Position numbers and translations under genes: made by a program. A stretch of 9,338 bases of DNA from Desulfobacteraceae bacterium (GTDB taxonomy: Bacteria > Desulfobacterota > DSM-4660 > Desulfatiglandales > HGW-15), in contig RPPU01000129.1 in NCBI GenBank assembly GCA_003819975.1, forward strand, positions 1 through 9,338. The letters run 5' to 3'. Below, piece by piece: positions 1-5,476 of the stretch. Position 1 is the stretch's first letter; every line of letters begins with the position of its first letter. The notes below the pieces were generated by a model. The model had not been told where the DNA came from. It ran no database searches and saw nothing but the letters and a program-made list of their open reading frames with translations.

Positions 1-781
1 CGCGGTTGGGAACCGTGCCGGTGCTCTTGAGGCGGAGCCGGATGCGAAAAGTCCGGTCGAGTTTTTCAGGCGGAATCAAACTGCCTGTCGGGATATCCAT
101 AATATTAACGGATTCAACCGTAAAAGGGGCGCCGAAGTCGGGATCGGGCGTTAAAAGAGGAACATTCGGGGCCGGGCTTTTCGGGATTTGAGCCGGCAAT
201 GCTTTGACTTCAGGCGCCGGTTGATTCGGCCCAGGCGGTTTGGGTTGCAGTTTGGGTAATGCTTGTGAAACCGTGCGCGGGCTCAAGGAGGCAGTTTTGG
301 TATTGGTGCGGCCTTCATCGGTTTCGGCGATTTTTTGATTGGCATCGACTGTGACAATCACTTCGGTCGGTTTATCCAGAACAAGGCCGGTGTCAAAGCT
401 GACGGAGCCACCCGGGTTTTTCAGGCGACGAGCCGGATCCAGGGCCGGGTTGCCTTTATTCGGTAGGCCTAAAAAGAATTCTTCGACTTTTGAATCGAAT
501 TCGATGCGTACACTGCTTGCGCTAAAGGAAGAATCGGGTATGGCGCCGGGACCGGCATTTCTTATTTCGATGATCATGTTGTTGTTTTGGAGCCTGATCT
601 GGGACACAACCAGGTCGGGCAGGGCGGTTTTTTTGGGAGCCGGCGGCAAAGGCGTTATGATAGGAGCCGGAGCAGGTTTGGCCGGCGGCTTAACAGGGCC
701 TTTGCCCGCGGCTGAAAGGAGGCCGCCAAGAGGCGACAGAATCAGCAAAAAAATCGTAAAAACGAGAAATTTTCGAGACAT
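1..781 (-). CDS. secreted protein with CARDB-like domain, partial (C-terminus beyond left edge)
   Basis: An open frame of 260 codons runs from ATG at 781 to the window edge with no stop. The product starts with a typical Sec signal peptide (MSRKF, then a hydrophobic stretch to about residue 24, likely cleaved near SAA). A proline/alanine-rich linker follows (about residues 29-50). A beta-rich domain at about 54-165 begins LPDLVVSQIRL and contains EIRNAGPG and VTVDANQKIAETDEGRTNT. This is the usual CARDB pattern, a bacterial adhesion-like Ig fold in extracytoplasmic proteins. A second Pro-rich linker (about 175-212) leads into what may be another such domain (FTVESVNI...), cut by the edge. The start is supported by AAAGGAAG just upstream and by the signal peptide. 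It is probably a periplasmic or surface protein binding other proteins or carbohydrate. The exact role cannot be told. Confidence 0.8.
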   Translation of the reverse strand, partial: MSRKFLVFTIFLLILSPLGGLLSAAGKGPVKPPAKPAPAPIITPLPPAPKKTALPDLVVSQIRLQNNNMIIEIRNAGPGAIPDSSFSASSVRIEFDSKVEEFFLGLPNKGNPALDPARRLKNPGGSVSFDTGLVLDKPTEVIVTVDANQKIAETDEGRTNTKTASLSPRTVSQALPKLQPKPPGPNQPAPEVKALPAQIPKSPAPNVPLLTPDPDFGAPFTVESVNIMDIPTGSLIPPEKLDRTFRIRLRLKSTGTVPNR

Positions 782-793
782 AGGGCTTCCTTT

Positions 794-823
794 AGGGGCG
801 AGGATTTAGGGTTTAGGGCCCCT
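794..823 (-). promoter_or_regulatory. small inverted repeat next to the CARDB-gene ribosome site
   Basis: AGGGGC (794-799) and GCCCCT (818-823) are perfect 6-bp complements. In the minus-strand transcript the 3' arm of this hairpin directly abuts the AAAGGAAG Shine-Dalgarno of the gene starting at 781. It could affect ribosome access. A 6-bp arm with an 18-base loop is also easily found by chance. Confidence 0.2.
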
Positions 824-862
824 GTAGTTCAGTACCGGTTCCGGGATCTATGGTTCAAAAAG

Positions 863-980
863 ATTCACCGCCGAGGACGCGAAGGAACGCAAAGGGGAAA
901 AAGAATAAAATTAAGAGCTGCATTAAAAAAATATCATTGTGATTTAACCTCTGCGACTCTTTGCGCCCTTTGCGGTGAAT
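863..980. repeat. intergenic inverted-repeat element (TTCACCGC...GCGGTGAA type)
   Basis: The left arm (863-895) and the reverse complement of the right arm (948-980) match at 25 of 33 positions by hand alignment, both beginning ATTCACCGC. The 52-base centre is AT-rich. Arms rich in GCAAAG/GCGAAGG words are, from memory, a dispersed intergenic repeat of many environmental bacteria. Such copies are often mis-annotated as short proteins because the frame across them stays open. It lies between the CARDB gene and the lipoprotein gene and carries no coding region. It is most likely a non-autonomous, MITE-like or REP-like element. Other genomic copies are needed to prove that. Confidence 0.6.
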
Positions 981-990
981 CTCTTCGCGA

Positions 991-1026
991 AGGATGTAAT
1001 TGCAAAGCCTCTTGAAATTACATCCT
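991..1026 (-). repeat. 11-bp perfect hairpin downstream of the lipoprotein gene
   Basis: AGGATGTAATT (991-1001) and AATTACATCCT (1016-1026) form a perfect 11-bp stem with a 14-base loop, 44 bases beyond the stop of the minus-strand lipoprotein gene. It could end or stabilise that transcript. No U-tract follows on the minus strand, so it is not a standard intrinsic terminator. Right beside it, 983-992 is the perfect palindrome CTTCGCGAAG. Both adjoin the 863-980 inverted repeat and may belong to the same element. Confidence 0.45.
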
Positions 1027-1069
1027 GGGTGCTGATCTTTCAACCGTGAACCTTGAACTTTTGCTTTGC

Positions 1070-1489
1070 TTATTTCGGCTGTTGAGCCATAGTGCTTGTA
1101 AAATTCTTCAGAGCCTCCTGCACGGCAGGATCGTTGCCGTACTGCATGGCTTTCATCATGGCGGCGCCCATCTTGGGGCTGAGCTCTTCGATCTTTTTGA
1201 CCAAAGGTTTGAGATCTTCCGGCGATTCCTTGTACAGGCCGGGATATTTTTTGGAAAGTTCCAACATTTTCGGGGTCAATTCTTTCATGCCAACGCCGAA
1301 ATCCGTAAAAGCCGCGGCTACGGTTTTGGCATCGCCTGCGTTATCCATGGCCGTGATGAAGTTTTCCATGAGCGAGACTTGTTTTTCCATGATGGCTTTG
1401 GCTTCGGAGGTTCTGCTGCCGCCGCAACCGTAAAAAAACAAACAAACCAGAAGCAATCCCAGACAAATCATAACAGCACTTTTTTTCAT
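1070..1489 (-). CDS. small lipoprotein of unknown function
   Basis: The 139-residue product begins MKKSAVMICL, with a hydrophobic core to residue 19 and a lipobox-like FYGC ending at Cys22. It should be lipidated and anchored in the membrane, and Gly at +2 gives no inner-membrane retention signal. The mature part (about 117 residues) is mostly charged, helix-forming sequence rich in Lys, Glu and Met (EAKAIMEKQVSLMENF, KELTPKMLELSKKYPG, LKPLVKKIEELSPKMG). It has no cysteine beyond the lipid site and no motif I recognise. The start is well supported by AAAGGAG 8 bases upstream of ATG. Gaps of about 170 bp upstream and 290 bp downstream suggest its own promoter. A small helical periplasmic lipoprotein is the most that can be said. 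Confidence 0.85.
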   Translation of the reverse strand: MKKSAVMICLGLLLVCLFFYGCGGSRTSEAKAIMEKQVSLMENFITAMDNAGDAKTVAAAFTDFGVGMKELTPKMLELSKKYPGLYKESPEDLKPLVKKIEELSPKMGAAMMKAMQYGNDPAVQEALKNFTSTMAQQPK

Positions 1490-1657
1490 TGGTCGATCTC
1501 CTTTGCCATGTCATAAATTTACAACTTCTTAACTAAATGAACAACAATTTGTACTCATCCGAATTTACCCCTTACAAAAGCCCAAGAAGCCGGATTTCAC
1601 CTAAATGCTTTGCCGGAATTCAGGTTTTTTTGATCACGCCTTTTCGATTAATAAAAC
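1490..1657. other. intergenic region, no gene
   Basis: This 168-bp AT-rich gap separates the HD-domain gene from the lipoprotein gene. It contains the lipoprotein Shine-Dalgarno (1498-1504) and presumably its promoter. I see no convincing -35/-10 pair, terminator or conserved repeat in it. Confidence 0.5.
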
Positions 1658-2458
1658 CTATAAGTAACATTTCATTTTCTGGCCGATCACCCCGGCATAT
1701 AATTCAATATAGGCACGAATCGGGCTCGAATTGATCTTTTTGAAAAGGACCTCTTCGACCTGGAAAAAACCGACCGATTCGGTCATGTTGACCGTGATTC
1801 TGGTCGGCTTTTTGCCTCCTTTTTCAATCTCGACGCTCTGAACTGCCGAAGAAGAATATTTATGAATGTCGCCGACTTTGGATTCGGTTTCGAGCATGAG
1901 CGGAATCCGGGCCCGGCCCTGCTCCATGTCGCAGCCGTCGGCGATCAGAATGACGCCGGCTTCAATGGAATAAATTTTCTGGGTGCCCATGTGCCCGACC
2001 ATGCATTCCATGATGAGCGCGCGCATAATGACTTTCTTTTCAAGGTCGGTCTCATAGAGGGTGTTCAGGAGTCTTTCGATGATGGGCAAGGCCATGAGCA
2101 CGCCGGTATGTTCGTGATTTTCGCGGCCGATCGCCATGCCGACATCGTGCAAAAAAGAAGCGGTTAAAATGGCGGTTTGGCTCTCGGCATAGGTGCCCAT
2201 GTTTTCGGCTTCCAGGTTGAAGACAATATCGGCCTGATGGAGCAGTTCAGCCAGCAGCAATGCATTCAGGGCCACCTTGCGCATATGGACCTGGCCGTGG
2301 TCGTTGTAATGCAGGCGTTTGATGGAAACCGTATTGGCGTAATCCTGGAGATGTTGAATTTCCTTATCCTGCATCAGCCACTGGGCCGCCTGCAAAGAGG
2401 TCCCGGAAAGCAGGTGCATGATCTTTCGGTCCAGGGCTTGTTGTTTCGGGGAACCCAT
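1658..2458 (-). CDS. HD-domain metal-dependent phosphohydrolase
   Basis: The 266-residue cytoplasmic protein carries the HD-superfamily metal-site pattern. His54 and His58 lie in YNDHGQVHMRKV, the HD doublet His104-Asp105 in SFLHDVGMAIG, histidines 115 and 117 in ENHEHTG, His156 in VGHMGT, and Asp174/Asp177 in ADGCD. HD proteins use a mono- or dinuclear metal site to hydrolyse phosphoester bonds, usually of nucleotides. The substrate here is unknown. The catalytic part spans about residues 45-205. The C-terminal 60 residues look beta-rich (VQSVEIEKGGKKPTRITVNMT) and could be a small regulatory or dimerisation domain. No receiver, GGDEF or HD-GYP extension is present, and the protein is short for RelA/SpoT. 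The start has AAGGAG 5 bases upstream, and the gene ends with TAG. The adjacent genes give no functional hint. Confidence 0.85.
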   Translation of the reverse strand: MGSPKQQALDRKIMHLLSGTSLQAAQWLMQDKEIQHLQDYANTVSIKRLHYNDHGQVHMRKVALNALLLAELLHQADIVFNLEAENMGTYAESQTAILTASFLHDVGMAIGRENHEHTGVLMALPIIERLLNTLYETDLEKKVIMRALIMECMVGHMGTQKIYSIEAGVILIADGCDMEQGRARIPLMLETESKVGDIHKYSSSAVQSVEIEKGGKKPTRITVNMTESVGFFQVEEVLFKKINSSPIRAYIELYAGVIGQKMKCYL

Positions 2459-2510
2459 GGTCGCTCCTTTTTAATAAAAGGGTATTGTAAAGGGAATTTG
2501 AAAACATGTT

Positions 2511-2803
2511 TACCACAGATGGCCATTGATAGCCACAGATTTTTTATCCGGTCGACCCGACCGAATAAACCCCATCAAACGCGATCGGATGGGTTTCCCT
2601 GTTTTCACCGGAAAATTCAAGTTCAGCCTGATTAAAGTCGCGCAAAGGTTTTTGGGATTCCTTATCTATCGGAAACGAAAATCACCTGCCTTGAGGACAC
2701 CTTTTGTTCCGCCGGGTCGGCGGAACAAAAATGTCTTTTCTCATCTGCTTTTGTTGTCTGTGGTTAAAATCTTTTTCTTTGGCTTCGTGACTTAGTGGTG
2801 AAG
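2511..2803. repeat. candidate dispersed intergenic repeat with ACCACAGAT-type ends
   Basis: ACCACAGAT at 2511-2519 is matched in inverted orientation by GTCTGTGGT at 2757-2765 (one mismatch). Extra related words sit inside and outside these ends (GCCACAGAT at 2531-2539; CTTCGTGACTTAGTGGTGAA at about 2784-2803). The arrangement fits a non-autonomous element flanked by inverted words, but exact ends and target duplications cannot be fixed from one copy. Confidence 0.4.
2702..2730. repeat. 13-bp perfect hairpin, GC-rich tip
   Basis: TTTTGTTCCGCCG (2702-2714) and CGGCGGAACAAAA (2718-2730) are exact complements around a 3-base loop. The stem has T on its 5' side and A on its 3' side on either strand, so neither transcript gets the U-tract of an intrinsic terminator. 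It lies about 100 bases beyond the end of the minus-strand dacB-like gene and could block transcript decay there, or be part of the surrounding repeat. Confidence 0.55.
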
Positions 2804-2832
2804 AAATCTTGATTTTTTTGACCGAAAAGATA

Positions 2833-4290
2833 TTAATCGTCTTCAAAAACCTCCAGGATCGCGGAAAGAATCGGCTCGGTCAGGGTTCCGGAATAAGTCA
2901 TGGAGCCGGGCCGGGTGCGGTTGGCCAGAACGGCAAAGGAGAAGACCCGGCCGGTCTGCTCGTCGATCAGATAACCGACTTCGGTGTTGACGCCGGTGGC
3001 GGATAAGGTGCCGGATTTGGAAAGTACGCGAACAGCGGAGGCCCGGTTGCGCAAAGGGCGGATTTGTTCTTTCAGGCTCGCTAAAAGAGATTCTTTGATT
3101 TCCGGGGTATTGTAAAAGTAATTCAGGGTTTTGACAAAATTCAGGGCGGAAAGGCGGTTTTGGGGCGCAAGGCCGCAGGCGTCTTCCAGGAACAATTCCA
3201 CGGCCGGGATATGGATTTTCTCCGTACAAAAGGATTTGATCACGGCAAGACCCTTGGCGCGCGTGCCGGGCACGGAGACAAGCTCGGCGCCCAGGTTTTT
3301 GTTAAGCATTTCGGCGATCAAATTACTGCTTTCCCGGTTCATGGTTTTGACCGAGTCCTTCAGGGGCGCGGAGGTCAGGCGGACCAGCTCGCGGGCCCGG
3401 CCGGGCAACAAGCCTTGGCGGATTTGGCCGCGGCATTCAATATGAGCGTCGGTCAGGGCTTCCTTGAAGAGAACGGCGCTGAAGAGCCCGGGACGGGAAA
3501 CGCCCAGGCGGAGGTAATGATATTTTTTATCCCAATCGGTAATAGTCCCTTTGACCGTAAATTGGTCGCCCCAGGGGAGCTCCGCATAGGTCATGAGGGG
3601 CCGGCCGGGTTCCACGGATTTTTTCAGACGCACTTGGTATTCGAGCCGGGCATAGGCGGTTTGCGGAAACAGATCCAGTTTCGGCTGCGGAAGATCTTCA
3701 TCGATCACGATTGCCAGGGCATTGGCATTCACGGACAAGGCGCAAGGCGGAGCATAGAGATCGCGCGCATTGGGCGCAAAGCGGTTGGGCTCTTCGTCGA
3801 AAAAAGAGATGTCATAAATCAGGTCGCCGTTGATGCGGTCGATGCCGAGAGCTTTGAGATCAACGGCGGCTTTTTGCAAGTCGGAGATTTGCAAAGAGGG
3901 ATCGCCGCGACCGACCAGATAAAGGTTGCCGTGCAGAGTACGGTCTTTTAGAAAACCGTCTGTGTAAACCGGTGTGCTCCAGCAATAATCCGGGCCCCAC
4001 TGGGCCAGGGCGGCTCCGGCCGGAATGATTTTCAGGGCTGAAGCAGTCATCAGGGGGACATCGGCCCGGTGTTGATAAACAATGCGCTTGCTCGCCAGGT
4101 CGGCTACAGCCAGGCCTACCCGCACATTTTGATACAGCTTGGTTTTTAGCAGACGATCCAGGTTCGGCCCCAGGTTTTGTTCCAAACGATCAAGCTCCCC
4201 GGAACGCGCGGACGGCTGGGGTCGGGCCGTGAAAACCGGGTAAAGGCAAAAGACGAACGAGATACATAGGATGAGAAGGGTTTTTCGCAT
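2833..4290 (-). CDS. dacB: D-alanyl-D-alanine carboxypeptidase/endopeptidase (PBP4, peptidase S13)
   Basis: The 485-residue exported protein trims peptidoglycan stem peptides and cuts cross-links in the periplasm. A Sec signal (MRKTLLILCISFVF..., to about residue 22) precedes the enzyme. All three penicillin-binding motifs are present in order: SxxK as Ser84-Ala-Leu-Lys87 (nucleophile Ser84), SxN as Ser321-Ser-Asn323, and KSGT at 425-428. S13 landmarks also match: YLVGRGDPSL (124-133), ALSVNANAL (184-192), and ACGLAPQNRLSA (371-382) in place of the usual DGSGLSRxNRVSA. The length fits the family (about 450-490), including the extra domain inserted between SxxK and SxN. An in-frame TGA five codons upstream makes this ATG the first possible one. 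I see no good Shine-Dalgarno before it, so initiation may be weak. The gene is divergent from the AAA+ gene. The product is well supported; the symbol is by family only. Confidence 0.93.
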   Translation of the reverse strand: MRKTLLILCISFVFCLYPVFTARPQPSARSGELDRLEQNLGPNLDRLLKTKLYQNVRVGLAVADLASKRIVYQHRADVPLMTASALKIIPAGAALAQWGPDYCWSTPVYTDGFLKDRTLHGNLYLVGRGDPSLQISDLQKAAVDLKALGIDRINGDLIYDISFFDEEPNRFAPNARDLYAPPCALSVNANALAIVIDEDLPQPKLDLFPQTAYARLEYQVRLKKSVEPGRPLMTYAELPWGDQFTVKGTITDWDKKYHYLRLGVSRPGLFSAVLFKEALTDAHIECRGQIRQGLLPGRARELVRLTSAPLKDSVKTMNRESSNLIAEMLNKNLGAELVSVPGTRAKGLAVIKSFCTEKIHIPAVELFLEDACGLAPQNRLSALNFVKTLNYFYNTPEIKESLLASLKEQIRPLRNRASAVRVLSKSGTLSATGVNTEVGYLIDEQTGRVFSFAVLANRTRPGSMTYSGTLTEPILSAILEVFEDD

Positions 4291-4501
4291 TAAAGAGATA
4301 TATCAGAAATCGGAATGAACTGGAAGCCGGGCTGATCAGCAATTGATACCCGGTTCGGATAAATTTGATTGCCGCCTTAATCTGTGATATTTTCCACCCG
4401 GTAAAAGCTTTAATACCCGTCTGTTGATTTGTGTAATTAATTGATATTAACAAAAATTAATGCTAATAATATACCATAATCCTTTTTTATGAGGCATCAC
4501 C
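4291..4501. promoter_or_regulatory. divergent AT-rich promoter region
   Basis: This 211-bp spacer separates the minus-strand dacB-like gene from the plus-strand AAA+/protease pair and should hold promoters in both directions. Its right part is strikingly AT-rich: 35 G+C in the 120 bases 4381-4500. I find no gene, tRNA or long repeat in it. Confidence 0.6.
4441..4470 (+). promoter_or_regulatory. candidate sigma70-type promoter for the AAA+/protease pair
   Basis: TTGATA (4441-4446) and AATAAT (4465-4470) each match the -35/-10 consensus at 5 of 6 bases, with an 18-base spacer. Transcription would start near 4477, about 25 bases before the ATG at 4502. A 5-bp inverted repeat TTAAT-TGAT-ATTAA (4437-4450) overlaps the -35 and could be an operator. 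In sequence this AT-rich such matches arise easily by chance. Confidence 0.35.
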
Positions 4502-5470
4502 ATGGCTACAGCTGAACAAATCAAGGCTTTGATTCGGTCTTATAGCGCCGAAGATCAGGAACGATTTTTTTCAATCGCTCTTCAAGTTGCCGCTCATGAA
4601 GCTCAGCAAGGTCATGGTGCGCTGGCGCATGACATTCGGGATATTGTCGATAAAGCTCGACGGCAAAAAGGGGGCGTGTTAATCAAGTTTCCACAGGACA
4701 TGCGGGGACTGGTGCTCTCGGAAAATCCGGAAACACCCAAAGCGGCCTTGGTATTGCCCCATGATTTGATGAATCGGATCGAGCGCATCATGCACGAATA
4801 CCGACAACAGCATAGACTTAAAACGCATGGCCTAAGTCATCGCCGTAAAATAATGTTAATCGGCCCCCCGGGAACCGGAAAGACAATGACTGCCCGGGTT
4901 TTGGCTCATGAATTGCGTTTGCCGTTGTTCACCATTCAGGTTGACCGGTTGGTGACCAAGTTTATGGGGGAAACCAGCGCTAAACTGCGTCAGATCTTTG
5001 ATCTAATCCAACGGGAACTCGGGGTGTATCTCTTTGATGAATTCGATGCAATCGGGGGAGAACGTTCGCTTGAAAACGATGTTGGAGAAATGCGCCGCGT
5101 GCTGAACACATTTCTGCAATTCATCGAGCAAGATAGTTCCGACAGTGTGATTGTGGCGGCTACCAACAGCCCAAAGCTTTTGGACCGGGCGCTATTTCGG
5201 CGCTTCGATGACGTATTGTATTTTGAGCAACCGGAATCCGAAGAACGTAAGCTTTTAATGCAGAATGTGATCGGGCCCTTTCTGTCTCCGGCAATTCCCT
5301 GGCAAACCGTGCTGACGGAAAGTGAAGGGTTAAGTCAGGCTGAAATTGACAGGGCTTGCCGGGATGCGGTCAAGCAGGCCATTCTTGAGGAAAAAGAGAA
5401 AGTAGATACTTCCTTACTAAGGCAAATGCTTAAAGAACGGCAAAAGGCGCAAGCCGGACGAAAGGATTAA
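4502..5470 (+). CDS. AAA+ ATPase, partner of the adjacent S8 protease
   Basis: The 322-residue cytoplasmic protein has a complete classical AAA module. Walker A is GPPGTGKT (121-128), Walker B LFDE (177-180), sensor 1 Asn222 in AATN, and arginine-finger candidates are Arg233/Arg234 in FRRFDD. The lid helix GLSQAEIDRACRDAV (277-291) closes the module. The pore-loop region (about 150-156, RLVTKFM) fits a substrate-handling AAA ring. The N-terminal 110 residues are mainly helical (AEQIKALIRSYSAEDQERFF) without a known protease or DNA-binding motif, and may recognise a partner or trigger. A GAGG Shine-Dalgarno at 4491-4494 supports the start. The protease gene begins 6 bases after its TAA, so the two are surely co-transcribed and probably translationally coupled. 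By analogy with other AAA-protease couples it could unfold substrates for, or switch on, the protease. It is not FtsH or Lon, since no protease domain or membrane segment is present. Confidence 0.92.
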   Translation: MATAEQIKALIRSYSAEDQERFFSIALQVAAHEAQQGHGALAHDIRDIVDKARRQKGGVLIKFPQDMRGLVLSENPETPKAALVLPHDLMNRIERIMHEYRQQHRLKTHGLSHRRKIMLIGPPGTGKTMTARVLAHELRLPLFTIQVDRLVTKFMGETSAKLRQIFDLIQRELGVYLFDEFDAIGGERSLENDVGEMRRVLNTFLQFIEQDSSDSVIVAATNSPKLLDRALFRRFDDVLYFEQPESEERKLLMQNVIGPFLSPAIPWQTVLTESEGLSQAEIDRACRDAVKQAILEEKEKVDTSLLRQMLKERQKAQAGRKD

Positions 5471-5476
5471 GGGCTT

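Larger units (their letters stand above)
2459..2832. other. 374-bp intergenic region built of repeats
   Basis: This gap between the dacB-like and HD genes holds no credible gene. It contains the HD-gene Shine-Dalgarno (2464-2469), two copies of an (A/G)CCACAGAT word (2511-2519 and 2531-2539), a small palindrome CGGTCG-ACC-CGACCG (2549-2563), a strong 13-bp hairpin (2702-2730), and an inverted copy of the word as TCTGTGGTTAA followed by CTTCGTGACTTAGTGGTGAA (about 2757-2803). The last two words are, from memory, typical of a dispersed intergenic repeat. The whole gap may be one or two non-coding repeat elements. Confidence 0.5.

Noticed and set aside
801..818. Telomere-like TTTAGGG repeats upstream of the CARDB gene
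   Set aside because: Only two units lie in an ordinary intergenic gap, with no array. Chance.
855..1043. A 62-codon minus-strand open frame with a hydrophobic middle
   Set aside because: It lies across the 863-980 inverted repeat. Such repeats stay open by composition and give spurious protein calls, and it has no good ribosome site.
2702..2730. Intrinsic terminator for dacB
   Set aside because: The hairpin is strong, but T lies on the 5' side and A on the 3' side on both strands, so no U-tract follows.
4190..4453. An 87-codon minus-strand open frame overlapping the start of dacB
   Set aside because: It overlaps the dacB signal-peptide region in another frame and runs through the AT-rich spacer, with no recognisable protein pattern.
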